Positions 1 through 7,626 of a DNA stretch of 25,116 nt are shown here, piece after piece; position 1 is the stretch's first letter, and each line of letters starts with the position of its first letter. Made by a program: the position numbers and the translations under genes. The DNA is taken from positions 1-25,116 of the forward strand of contig JAEXGH010000014.1 of NCBI GenBank assembly GCA_023450935.1, written 5' to 3'. Under the pieces are notes generated by a model. It was not told where the DNA came from, did no database searches, and saw only the letters and a list, made by a program, of their open reading frames with translations. This stretch comes from Verrucomicrobiota bacterium (lineage in GTDB: Bacteria; Verrucomicrobiota; Verrucomicrobiia; Opitutales; Intestinicryptomonadaceae).

Positions 1-394
1 CTCCACTTCTCCATAGCTATCAGATATACGGCGGCGGTTCTTCGGACTTCGGAATTTACCAGTTTGTTGAGTTGATGTCCCGAAGCATTGTGATGTCGAG
101 CATCTGATCGGCGACTATGCGCTTTAACCGCGCGTTCTCGCGTTCAAGCTCTCGAAGCCTTTGTATGCTCTTTGAGTCCATTCCGCCGTATTTTGCCTTC
201 CAGCGGTAATACGACTAATCGTTGACTCCATACTTGCGCAGCGTATCCGAGACGTTGTTCGATACCTCCGCCTCCTTGAGTATTTGCGTGATTTGCTCTT
301 CCGTGTATTTTTTGCGTATCTTGCCCATTTGATTTGCCTTCCTATTTTGCAAATCAATCTACCCCTTGCAAGTCTGTCCTGTTTTTCGGCACAC
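1..394 (-). mobile_element. IS3-family insertion sequence, left part, cut by window edge
   Basis: The stretch reads on the minus strand as the beginning of an IS3-type element. A terminal-repeat-like sequence at about 375-394 reads on the minus strand as TGTGCCGAAAAACAGGACA, which resembles the usual IS3 end pattern (TG, a C-run, A-run, GGACA). Then come a strong SD (AGGAAGG) and orfA. Past the orfA stop, another frame reads like the start of OrfB (residues VRRTAAVYLIAMEKW) and runs out of the window at base 1. The outer boundary was judged from the repeat-like sequence only; the other end is not in the window. Confidence 0.6.
56..328 (-). pseudogene. IS3-family transposase OrfA, interrupted by an amber codon
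   Basis: Translated from the ATG at 328, the frame gives a classic IS3 OrfA helix-turn-helix protein. It begins MGKIRKKYTEEQITQILKEA, continues with SYYRWKAKYGGM, then a leucine-zipper-like ELERENARLKRIVADQML, and ends INSTNW with a stop at 56-58. Codon 38 is TAG (215-217), where relatives commonly carry glutamine, so one CAG to TAG change would explain it. The frame is otherwise intact at about 90 residues, normal for OrfA. A well-placed AGGAAGG lies 8 bases upstream of the ATG. OrfA normally supplies DNA binding and frameshifts into the catalytic OrfB; here it should yield only a 37-residue stub unless the amber codon is suppressed. The family call is firm. Confidence 0.8.
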
Positions 395-935
395 AGCAGT
401 AGAATCATCTTACATCAGCTTCACGATGACACCAGCTTTGTTGCCATCGAAAAGAGTCTATTCGTATCTCTAATACCGACAAAACATACAGGTAAAACTC
501 TTTAAAGGCTACACATTTAGTAGTGTAAATGAGCTGTATTTTGCCAAATAAATGCTGGGAAAATGTAGAGCGGTTAAGGGCAATATTTAAGCAAAATTTT
601 GCAGACGAGAATACTATATCCGCGTCCTTGGCTTCATAAAAATCCATCCAAATTTTGCGGTATCGGTTGATGGGAATTGCCCCAGCGTCTTCAAATTGAC
701 TCCTATTTTCTTCCACCAAACTTTAAGTAGCCCTTATGGCATTTGCGGTCAAAATACCCCATAATTTAGCGTCGTAAGTTGTTGATAAAAATTTCACACT
801 GTGGAACGATGTGGGGCGAAAAAAGCCACGATTTTGGGCGCGGGGAGGTTCGAAATACAGAATGAAAACACGAGCCGTGTTAAATGGATTGTGCGCCGCA
901 AAGCCGCTTGTAGCGCGGGTTGGCGGCGAATGGGC
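395..935. other. Unassigned stretch, no convincing gene
   Basis: This is the gap between the insertion sequence and the tRNA-Ser terminator. Bases 400-720 are AT-rich. A minus-strand open frame (405-719) starts at TTG, has no SD and gives a 104-residue product with no family I recognise. Open frames at 723-1262 run across the tRNA on both strands and look random. The stretch may be decayed sequence flanking the insertion. Confidence 0.4.
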
Positions 936-968
936 AAAAAAAATTTCACACGGGTTCGTGTGAAATTT
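936..968 (-). terminator. Intrinsic terminator of tRNA-Ser
   Basis: A perfect 12-bp stem (941-952 with 957-968) has a 4-base loop and is followed on the minus strand by eight T residues (943-936). It lies directly downstream of the tRNA-Ser 3' end. Confidence 0.9.
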
Positions 969-973
969 AAAAC

Positions 974-1063
<90 letters not shown>

Positions 1064-1275
1064 AAGTATTTTTTTCGTCTTCTGCAAATCGATTTACACT
1101 GATTTTACAAAAAACTTTCGCGCATTATTGCACAATACAAAAAGAATGCAACAAAAAACTATTTTTTCAGCAGAATTTTATCGAACAAAAAGTCCTATCC
1201 GCTCAAATATGCGTTGTGGAATTGAACATCAACTACCACAACAAGACATCGGAATTCTATGATCACAAGAACATA

Positions 1276-1410
1276 TTCCAGCACCACGCGACAAGGCATT
1301 GAGTAGAACAATGCGTATATAAACAGAAAAGGCGCGGGGTTAACCGCACCGTTCCCGACAATGAGCGTTTGGAGAACGCTCGGGTTAAGGGGCTTTGCCC
1401 TTAATATCTT
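1276..1410. repeat. 135-bp tandem repeat, unit 1
   Basis: This is the first of two adjacent, near-identical units starting at TTCCAGC. Each holds a CATTGAGT/CAATG inverted repeat, the shared stretch GCGTATATAAACAGAAAAGG, a GC-rich hairpin, the hairpin around GAGCGTT..AACGCTC, and AAGGGGC-TTT-GCCC. In this unit the GC-rich stem has a C-A mismatch and the last hairpin has lost a base, so it looks like the decayed copy. Confidence 0.85.
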
Positions 1411-1545
1411 TTCCAGCCGCCACGCGACGAGCCATTGAGTAAAACTCAATGCGTATATAAACAGAAAAGGCGCGGGGATTAACCGCGCCGTTTCCGACAA
1501 TGAGCGTTCGGAGAACGCTCGGGTTAAGGGGCTTTGCCCCTTATT
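1411..1545. repeat. 135-bp tandem repeat, unit 2
   Basis: The second unit has the same period and order of hairpins, all with intact stems: CATTGAGT/ACTCAATG, GGCGCGG/CCGCGCC, GAGCGTTC/GAACGCTC and AAGGGGC/GCCCCTT. It ends at the stop codon of the GGGtGRT gene (TTA at 1541-1543). The duplication therefore produced a spare copy of that gene's 3' untranslated region. Confidence 0.85.
1465..1489 (-). terminator. Terminator downstream of the GGGtGRT operon
   Basis: On the minus strand a 7-bp GC stem (GGCGCGG at 1483-1489, CCGCGCC at 1469-1475) is followed by TTTT (1468-1465). The T tract is short, so strength is uncertain. The equivalent hairpin in repeat unit 1 carries a mismatch. Confidence 0.6.
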
Positions 1546-2542
1546 TGGAGGCTTCTTCGACGGCAACCGCAACAGCGACAGTCGCGCCCACCATCGGGTT
1601 GTTGCCCATGCCGATAAGACCCATCATTTCGACGTGGGCGGGAACGGACGAAGAGCCCGCGAACTGCGCGTCGCCGTGCATTCTGCCCATAGTGTCGGTC
1701 ATACCGTATGAAGCGGGGCCCGCCGCCACGTTGTCGGGGTGTAGGGTTCTGCCAGTGCCGCCGCCCGAAGCAACGGAGAAGTATTTCTTTCCGTGCTCGA
1801 TAGCCCACTTCTTGTAAGTGCCCGCAACGGGGTGCTGGAAGCGCGTCGGGTTCGTCGAGTTGCCTGTAATGGAAACATCGACACCTTCCTTAATCATAAC
1901 TGCCACGCCTTCGGAAACGTCGTCCGCGCCGTAGCAGCGAACTTTTGCCTTGTCTCCAGTGGAGAAAGCGGTTTCCTTGACGATTTTCAGTTCGCCCGTG
2001 TAATAGTCGTATTCGGTTTCAACGCTCGTAAAGCCGTTGATACGCGAAATGATGTAGGCGGCGTCTTTGCCCAAGCCGTTGAGTATGACGCGCAGAGGCT
2101 CTTTGCGAACCTTGTTCGCCGTCTTGGCAATACCGATTGCGCCTTCGGCGGCGGCGAAAGATTCGTGGCCAGCCAGGAAACAGAAGCACTTTGTCTGTTC
2201 GCGCAGGAGCATGGCGCCGAGGTTCCCGTGCCCCAAACCGACGTTGCGTGAGTCGGCAACCGAACCGGGGATACAGAATGCCTGCAGGCCGATACCGATG
2301 TTTTCGGCGGCTTCGGCGGCGTTTTTGCTGCCTTTTTTCATCGCTATTGCCGCTCCCAGCGTGTATGCCCAAACGGCGTTGTCGAAAGCGATAGGCTGGA
2401 TACCCTTGACGATTGCCGCAACGTCGATACCCTTCGACTTGCAGAATTCGCCCGCTTCTTCAATCGATTTAAAACCGTATTCGGCGCAGACCTTGTTGAT
2501 TTTGTCAATGCGTCTTTCGTATCCTTCGAATAATTGTGCCAT
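1541..2542 (-). CDS. GGGtGRT family protein
   Basis: This 333-residue protein contains the signature heptad GGGTGRT at residues 260-266, followed by LHPDN. That motif names the uncharacterised GGGtGRT family. Cysteines occur at 19, 34, 90, 119, 121 and 203; glycine-rich stretches lie near 100-110 and 310-320. No signal peptide or membrane segment is seen, so it is probably cytosolic. The start is supported by a strong SD (AAGGAGG) about 10 bases upstream. It lies 15 bases downstream of an IscU/NifU-like gene on the same strand, so the two form an operon ending at the hairpins near 1465-1545. A role in iron-sulfur or redox chemistry is inferred from this pairing alone. The biochemical activity is, to my knowledge, unknown. 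Confidence 0.88.
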   Translation of the reverse strand: MAQLFEGYERRIDKINKVCAEYGFKSIEEAGEFCKSKGIDVAAIVKGIQPIAFDNAVWAYTLGAAIAMKKGSKNAAEAAENIGIGLQAFCIPGSVADSRNVGLGHGNLGAMLLREQTKCFCFLAGHESFAAAEGAIGIAKTANKVRKEPLRVILNGLGKDAAYIISRINGFTSVETEYDYYTGELKIVKETAFSTGDKAKVRCYGADDVSEGVAVMIKEGVDVSITGNSTNPTRFQHPVAGTYKKWAIEHGKKYFSVASGGGTGRTLHPDNVAAGPASYGMTDTMGRMHGDAQFAGSSSVPAHVEMMGLIGMGNNPMVGATVAVAVAVEEASK

Positions 2543-2557
2543 AATAAAAAATCCTCC

Positions 2558-3265
2558 TTATTCTTTGCGCGGGTCGATTGTTTTTACGGCGTCTTCAAAA
2601 CGTCCCTTGACGGAAACGTTCTTTTCGAAGGCTTCCTTGGGGTCTTTGCCGTTGCGGATTGCCTCGAGCATTTTGCCCAAATGCAATGTCTTGTAGCCGA
2701 TAACTTCGTTGTTGGCGTCGAGGGCTTCCTCAAGAACGTAGCCTTCCGCCATTTCCAAGTAGCGCGGACCCTTCGCTCTTGTGGAGAACATTGTGCCGAC
2801 CTGCGAACGCAAGCCCTTGCCCAAGTCTTCCAAGCCTGCGCCGACGGGCAGACCGTTTTCGGAGAACGCCGTCTGGGTTCTTCCGTAGACGATTTGCAGG
2901 AACAATTCACGCATTGCAACGTTGATGGCGTCGCAAACGAGGTCGCTATTGAGGGCTTCCAGAACCGTCTTCCCCGGAAGTATTTCCGACGCCATAGCCG
3001 CCGAGTGCGTCATGCCCGAACAACCGATTGTTTCCACCAACGCTTCTTCGATTACGCCGTTTTTAACGTTGAGCGTAAGTTTGCAGGCGCCCTGCTGGGG
3101 AGCGCACCAGCCGACGCCGTGCGTCAAACCGCTGATGTCGGTAATTTCCTTGGACTTCACCCATTTCCCTTCTTCGGGTATGGGGGCGGGTCCGTGATTG
3201 GCTCCTTTGGCCACGCAGCACATCTGCTGAACTTCGTGGGAGCAGTTTTGATTTGGACAACTCAT
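2558..3265 (-). CDS. IscU/NifU-like iron-sulfur scaffold family protein
   Basis: The product has 235 residues. Its middle resembles the IscU/NifU scaffold fold: residues 80-104 read IGCSGMTHSAAMASEILPGK, then TVLEAL, matching the cysteine-serine/alanine helix and 'GKT..EAL' pattern of IscU. The N-terminus is cysteine-rich (C3, C8, C16, C17) and C54 and C61 frame a GWCAPQQGAC segment. It is longer than IscU (about 130 residues), with a C-terminal extension of about 100 residues that I do not recognise. I chose the ATG at 3265 over the longer frame from 3412 because the AGGA-type SD sits 7 bases upstream and the extra 49 residues are basic and low-complexity. The stop lies 15 bases before the GGGtGRT start. 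Whether it really holds a cluster is inference. Confidence 0.75.
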   Translation of the reverse strand: MSCPNQNCSHEVQQMCCVAKGANHGPAPIPEEGKWVKSKEITDISGLTHGVGWCAPQQGACKLTLNVKNGVIEEALVETIGCSGMTHSAAMASEILPGKTVLEALNSDLVCDAINVAMRELFLQIVYGRTQTAFSENGLPVGAGLEDLGKGLRSQVGTMFSTRAKGPRYLEMAEGYVLEEALDANNEVIGYKTLHLGKMLEAIRNGKDPKEAFEKNVSVKGRFEDAVKTIDPRKE

Positions 3266-3502
3266 ATTTTTCCTATTGTGTTTATGGTTAAAAAAGATTT
3301 CGCGATTCTCAAGAAAGCGGCGTGTTTTTGCAAGGATTTTCTGAAAAATTTTACGGCGGTCGAACGTGCGCAACCCTTCGCGGAAACGGCGGCCGAACCG
3401 CGCGCCAATCAAGGGGACACATGCCGGCTTGCGGGAAGTTGCGAAGGGCGGAGGACGAAATTTGCGTCAAAATGTCAATTCGGCGGAATATCGGCGCATT
3501 CG

Positions 3503-3523
3503 CCCCGAATAACATATTCGGGG
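3503..3523. repeat. Perfect 9-bp inverted repeat between operons
   Basis: CCCCGAATA (3503-3511) and TATTCGGGG (3515-3523) are separated by ACA. No T run follows on either strand, so it is not a standard terminator. It lies in the 275-base gap between the iron-sulfur gene start and the terminator of the RHH gene. I see no gene in that gap. Confidence 0.55.
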
Positions 3524-3540
3524 AGCGGGCTATTTGGGAC

Positions 3541-3571
3541 AAAAAAAGCCCCGCTCCGAAAAGCGGGACTT
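3541..3571 (-). terminator. Intrinsic terminator of the RHH gene
   Basis: A 9-bp stem (3547-3555 with 3562-3570) has a 6-base loop and is followed on the minus strand by seven T residues (3547-3541). It lies about 30 bases after the stop of the ribbon-helix-helix gene. Confidence 0.88.
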
Positions 3572-3602
3572 AAAACTTGGGTAGGAAAAAAAGCGAAACG
3601 GG

Positions 3603-3803
3603 CTAGTCCTTGATTCTCTTTTTGGAATCCGCAACACCCAAACACTCCTTCGCCATATTCTGGAGACTGTTGGCGATGAAGTTGGAGCGGTTGCGATTGT
3701 CGAGCTTAGCCATCTCGTCAATTTTTTTTACCAAGTCTTGGGGAAGACTAATTGAAATCTGAGTCATTCCCGCAATCTTTCCTGAGCCTTTTGTTCTTGC
3801 CAT
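3603..3803 (-). CDS. Ribbon-helix-helix (CopG/Arc-type) DNA-binding protein
   Basis: This 66-residue protein has the core TQISISLPQDLVKKIDEMAK, then NRSNFIANSLQNMAK. That is the beta-strand, helix, helix pattern of CopG/MetJ/Arc regulators, with the polar strand that enters the DNA major groove. Such proteins act as dimeric repressors. It is monocistronic, with its own terminator. No toxin gene lies beside it, so this is not an evident antitoxin pair. The start is uncertain: the ATG at 3803 has no SD; the internal ATG at 3767 would remove 12 basic residues and begins directly at the ribbon. The target is unknown. Confidence 0.8.
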   Translation of the reverse strand: MARTKGSGKIAGMTQISISLPQDLVKKIDEMAKLDNRNRSNFIANSLQNMAKECLGVADSKKRIKD

Positions 3804-4051
3804 AATGTTTAAACGTGTATTGCCACCTGTTAATGTTTCAGTGTTTATCCAATGCGCAAAGACTTACATCGGACTTATTTCGAGTTGTGGGAAGACATGC
3901 TGAGCATAAAAAATTTGTTTTCAATCTTTTTTATCGAAAAAAACAATTTTTTTTAAAAAAAACGCCAAAAATCACAAAAAAGCGACAGTTTTTAACCATT
4001 TTTTTGCAAAATTCGGCACAAACACAAAAGTGGACGCGCCGTTTTTTTATT

Positions 4052-4094
4052 TTGACGAAAAGAAAAAAAGTGTAAAAATGTCTCCCGTTTTACA
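4052..4094 (+). promoter_or_regulatory. Probable leuS promoter with inverted repeat
   Basis: TTGACG at 4052-4057 is followed by a GTAAAAAT element near 4072-4079 as candidate -10. An inverted repeat TGTAAAA (4071-4077) / TTTTACA (4088-4094) with a 10-base spacer overlaps the candidate -10 and would be an operator or a leader hairpin. The rest of the 300-base gap 3804-4103 is AT-rich with A and T runs, and I see no gene in it. No T-box features were found. Confidence 0.45.
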
Positions 4095-4103
4095 TTTCAA
4101 ATT

Positions 4104-6854
4104 ATGGCAACGAACAACGCAGAATACAATTTCACAGACATAGAGAAACACTGGCAGAAAAATTGGGACGAAAACAAAACATTCGCCGCCGAAAACATCG
4201 ACACCACAAAAAAACCAAAATTCTACATTTTGGATATGTTTCCCTACCCTTCGGGCGCGGGATTGCATATCGGACACCCCGAAGGCTACACGGCGTCGGA
4301 CATCGTTGCGCGCTACAAGTGGGCGAACGGCTTCAACGTCCTGCACCCGATGGGTTGGGACGCGTTCGGGCTTCCGGCCGAGCAATACGCCGTAAAAACG
4401 GGCACGCACCCCGCGGTTACAACGTCCGCGAACATCGACAACTTCCGCAAGCAGATACAAAGCATAGGCTTTGCCATTGACTGGAACAGGGAAATAAACA
4501 CTACCGACCCCGACTATTTCAAATGGACGCAGTGGATTTTCCTAAAGCTTTTCCGGCGCGGTTTGGCGTATGTTGACGAAAAACCCGTGTGGTGGTGTCC
4601 CGCCCTCGGAACTGTTCTGGCGAACGAAGAGGTAATAGACGGCAAAAGCGAAGTCGGCAAATTCCCCGTGGAGCGCAGAAAGCTCAGGCAGTGGGTTCTT
4701 AAAATTACCGCCTACGCCGACAAGCTCATCGAGGGGCTGAAAGACCTCGACTGGCCCGAATCGACAAAACGCCTGCAAACCAACTGGATTGGGCGTTCTG
4801 AGGGCGCGGAGGTAGATTTCGAAATTGCCGACTCTAAGGCGAAGGGCAAGAGGCTCAAGATTTTCACCACGCGCCCCGACACGCTCTACGGCGCGACATA
4901 TATGGTAATCGCGCCCGAACACCCCCTCGTTGACGAGCTTGTTTCGCCCGAAAACAGGCAGTCTGTTGAAGACTACAGGAAGGCGGTTTCCTCGAAAAGC
5001 GACCTCGACAGAACCGACCTCGCCAAAGACAAGACGGGAGTGTTCACGGGCGCGCACGCAATCAATCCCGTAAACGGAAGGCAAATCCCCATTTGGATAG
5101 CCGACTACGTCCTGATGAGCTACGGAACGGGCGCAATCATGGCCGTTCCCGCGCACGACGACCGCGACTACGAATTTGCCGTAAAATTCGGGCTGCCCAT
5201 TGTAAGAGTAATCGACAAAAAGAACCCCGACGGTTCGGAAATCGCCCTGCCCTTCACCGATGTTGGCACTATGACGAATTCGGAACAGTGGAACGGAACG
5301 CCGTCGCTTGAAGGCAAGAAAAAGGTCACGGAAATGCTCGCCGAACGCGGCGTGGGCAAAAAAGCGGTAAACTACAAGCTGCGCGACTGGTTGTTCTCGC
5401 GCCAACGCTACTGGGGAGAGCCTTTCCCGATTATATGGGTGGACAAAAACACATACGAACTCGCGGAAAAATCGGGCAAGTGGAATCTGCCGCAAACGCC
5501 CGTTTCGTGCAAAAACGACAAGGGAGAAGAGATTTTCGCCCTGCCCCTCCCCGAAAAAATGCTGCCGCTTAAGCTGCCGAAAATCGACAACTACAAGCCC
5601 TCGGGCACGGGAGAAAGCCCGCTTGCGCACGCAACCGACTGGCTCAACGTAAAGGTGAACCCGACTACGGCGGAAATACTCCCCGCCTCCGAATGCGCAA
5701 GCAAAGACGGCTTCTTCGACGGCTTGAGAGAAACAAACACAATGCCGCAGTGGGCGGGCTCGTGCTGGTATTACCTGCGCTATTGCGACCCCCACAACGA
5801 CCAAGCTCCGATTTCAGAAAAAGCCGAACGCTACTGGCAGTATCCCGACTTGTATATAGGCGGCGCGGAACACGCCGTGCTGCACCTGCTCTACGCCCGT
5901 TTCTGGCACAAAGTGCTGTTTGACTGCGGCGTAGTAAAGGGTTCTGAGCCGTTCAAGAAGCTGTTCCACCAAGGCATAATTTTGGGGCAGCTCGAATTTA
6001 CGGGCTACAAGAAAGACGGCAAGTTCGTGACCGCCGCGCGCTCTTCGGAAGAGGGCGTGGAGGCTGTAAAGCTCTCCGAAAACGACGTCGAAAAAGCCGG
6101 CGCGAACTTCGTGCTGAAGGCCGACAAAACAATTTTTGTTGACGCGCGCAGCTTCAAAATGAGCAAGTCGCGCGGCAACGTTGTAAACCCCGACGATATC
6201 ATTGCAAAATATGGCGCGGATTCGCTGCGTTTGTATGAAATGTTCCTCGGCCCGCTCGAAGACCAAAAACCGTGGAACACAAACGGCATAGAGGGCGTTT
6301 CGCGCTTCCTCAAAAAGGTTTGGCGCGAATTTATCAACCCCGAAAGCGGCGCAATCAACGCGAAAATTTCCGACTCCGCAGAAGACTCGCCCGAATTCCT
6401 GAAAGTCCTCAACGAGACTATCAAGAAAGTGGGGGCGGACATAGAAAACCTCCGCTTCAACACGGCAATTTCGCAGATGATGATTTGCGTGGGGGCAATG
6501 CAAAAGCAGACGGCGGTTTCGAGGGAAAGCGCGGCGAAATTCGTGAAGCTGCTCGCGCCGTTCGCCCCGCATGTCTGCGAAGAGCTGTGGGAAAGACTCG
6601 GTTTCGATGGCTCCGTGGCAAAGGCTCAATGGCCGAAGCCCGACGAGTCGAAGATGAACTCGGCAAGCGTGAAAATAGCCGTTCAGGTAAACGGCAAACT
6701 CCGCGGCGAGCTGACCGTAGACGCGTCGATGCCCAAAGACGGCGTTCTCGCGGCGGCGAAGTCGCTCGACAACGTGAAGGCGTTTACCGGCGGCAAAACA
6801 GTGGTGAAGGAAATCTACGTTCCCAATAAAATCGTAAACATTGTGGTAAAGTGA
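4104..6854 (+). CDS. leuS: Leucyl-tRNA synthetase
   Basis: This 916-residue class I synthetase charges tRNA-Leu. The N-terminal catalytic segment has FPYPSGAGLHIGH with the HIGH motif at residues 55-58. The KMSKS loop is at 685-689, inside FKMSKSRGNVVNPDD. Between them lies the CP1 editing domain, with FTTRPDTLYGATYMVIAPEHP, typical of bacterial LeuRS that hydrolyse mischarged tRNA. The anticodon-binding helices follow, then the C-terminal domain ending VPNKIVNIVVK. The length is slightly above the E. coli enzyme (860). The ATG at 4104 has no SD but immediately precedes the conserved N-terminus. The stop codon overlaps the GTG of the next gene by four bases (GTGA), so leuS heads an operon with fecR-like, lpxI and sufE. 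Confidence 0.97.
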   Translation: MATNNAEYNFTDIEKHWQKNWDENKTFAAENIDTTKKPKFYILDMFPYPSGAGLHIGHPEGYTASDIVARYKWANGFNVLHPMGWDAFGLPAEQYAVKTGTHPAVTTSANIDNFRKQIQSIGFAIDWNREINTTDPDYFKWTQWIFLKLFRRGLAYVDEKPVWWCPALGTVLANEEVIDGKSEVGKFPVERRKLRQWVLKITAYADKLIEGLKDLDWPESTKRLQTNWIGRSEGAEVDFEIADSKAKGKRLKIFTTRPDTLYGATYMVIAPEHPLVDELVSPENRQSVEDYRKAVSSKSDLDRTDLAKDKTGVFTGAHAINPVNGRQIPIWIADYVLMSYGTGAIMAVPAHDDRDYEFAVKFGLPIVRVIDKKNPDGSEIALPFTDVGTMTNSEQWNGTPSLEGKKKVTEMLAERGVGKKAVNYKLRDWLFSRQRYWGEPFPIIWVDKNTYELAEKSGKWNLPQTPVSCKNDKGEEIFALPLPEKMLPLKLPKIDNYKPSGTGESPLAHATDWLNVKVNPTTAEILPASECASKDGFFDGLRETNTMPQWAGSCWYYLRYCDPHNDQAPISEKAERYWQYPDLYIGGAEHAVLHLLYARFWHKVLFDCGVVKGSEPFKKLFHQGIILGQLEFTGYKKDGKFVTAARSSEEGVEAVKLSENDVEKAGANFVLKADKTIFVDARSFKMSKSRGNVVNPDDIIAKYGADSLRLYEMFLGPLEDQKPWNTNGIEGVSRFLKKVWREFINPESGAINAKISDSAEDSPEFLKVLNETIKKVGADIENLRFNTAISQMMICVGAMQKQTAVSRESAAKFVKLLAPFAPHVCEELWERLGFDGSVAKAQWPKPDESKMNSASVKIAVQVNGKLRGELTVDASMPKDGVLAAAKSLDNVKAFTGGKTVVKEIYVPNKIVNIVVK

Positions 6855-7624
6855 AAAAGCTGATTGCATACGCGGCGGCGGCGTTGTCGCCGCTGGCGGC
6901 CTTCGCCCAGACCGGCGCGAAAATGGTGGACGGAAGCGTCTACATTTTCACGCTCAGAAACTCCCCCTCCGCGGTAGCCGAAAACGCGCCCGCAAAACAG
7001 GGCGCGACAGTCCGCGCGGCGGGCATGAAAATAGACTGCGCGCAGGGGCAGTACGCATCGCTCGAGTTTTCAAACTCGGTGATTGTAATAGTGCGCGAAA
7101 ACACGAAGTTCGAGGTTGAGCAGTTCAGCCAGCAACAGCCGTTTCAGACGCTGCATTCAAGCGAACGCCAGCTTGAATTGTCAACGCTCAGACTTAAATT
7201 GGGGCGCGGCAGGCTCGACGTTATTTCGAAGGAACAGCGCGCAAAAAGCGAATTCTCCATAATCACCCGAATGGGCGTTTTCACCTTCAACGCGCAAATG
7301 TTCTCGATTTCCGACGACGGCGAAAAAATATCGGTCGCGATAGCTGAAGGACAGGCGATGTTCAAATCGAACAGCGGCAAAACCGACTTCGTGCGCAACA
7401 AGCAGCAGGGCACAATCACGAAAGAAACGCTCGAAACAAACTTCCCGCTGGAAATATCGCCGCTGGGAATAATCGAAGAAAAGAACCTAATGCGCAATTT
7501 CGACGACGCCAAGCTTGTCCGCGACGCGGTTATGTGGCGTTTTGAGGGCGACAAAATCGCGGCAAAGCGCGTAATTTTCAAGGAGTTCTTCCAAAAAGTC
7601 CCGAAAACAAACCTGAGAAAGTAA
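6851..7624 (+). CDS. Secreted FecR-domain protein
   Basis: The 257-residue product starts at a GTG overlapping the leuS stop. A signal peptide is evident (KK, then a hydrophobic AYAAAALSPLAAFA, cut near AFAQT). The mature part resembles a FecR domain: a repeated beta-strand region with ENTKFEVEQF, LRLKLGRGRLDVISK and 'FSIITRMGVFTFNAQMF', the usual 'G.i.v..p...i.TP.G.f.v.GT' pattern, though degenerate. The sequence suggests a periplasmic beta-rich domain. No sigma/anti-sigma pair is nearby, so a classical FecR signalling role is unlikely. It lies within the leuS-lpxI-sufE operon (2 bases before lpxI), which may link it to the envelope. Function is not known. Confidence 0.7.
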   Translation: MKKLIAYAAAALSPLAAFAQTGAKMVDGSVYIFTLRNSPSAVAENAPAKQGATVRAAGMKIDCAQGQYASLEFSNSVIVIVRENTKFEVEQFSQQQPFQTLHSSERQLELSTLRLKLGRGRLDVISKEQRAKSEFSIITRMGVFTFNAQMFSISDDGEKISVAIAEGQAMFKSNSGKTDFVRNKQQGTITKETLETNFPLEISPLGIIEEKNLMRNFDDAKLVRDAVMWRFEGDKIAAKRVIFKEFFQKVPKTNLRK

Positions 7625-7626
7625 AG

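Noticed and set aside
405..719. 104-residue minus-strand frame next to the insertion sequence
   Set aside because: TTG start, no SD, no recognised family; probably chance in AT-rich DNA, though a decayed gene cannot be excluded.
1276..1545. CRISPR array
   Set aside because: Only two units of 135 bp, no short repeat-spacer alternation and no cas genes.
2534..3613. 359-residue open frame on the plus strand over the iron-sulfur gene
   Set aside because: It covers the opposite strand of a well-supported gene, with no motif and no SD.
3603..3803. Antitoxin of a type II toxin-antitoxin pair
   Set aside because: The RHH fold is compatible, but no toxin-sized gene lies beside it and it has its own terminator.
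4542..5804. 420-residue open frame on the minus strand inside leuS
   Set aside because: It is the mirror of strong leuS coding, with Arg- and Val-rich composition and no family motif. The sense frame has clear HIGH and KMSKS motifs.
5814..6869. 351-residue open frame on the minus strand inside leuS
   Set aside because: Same reason: it lies wholly opposite leuS and resembles no protein.
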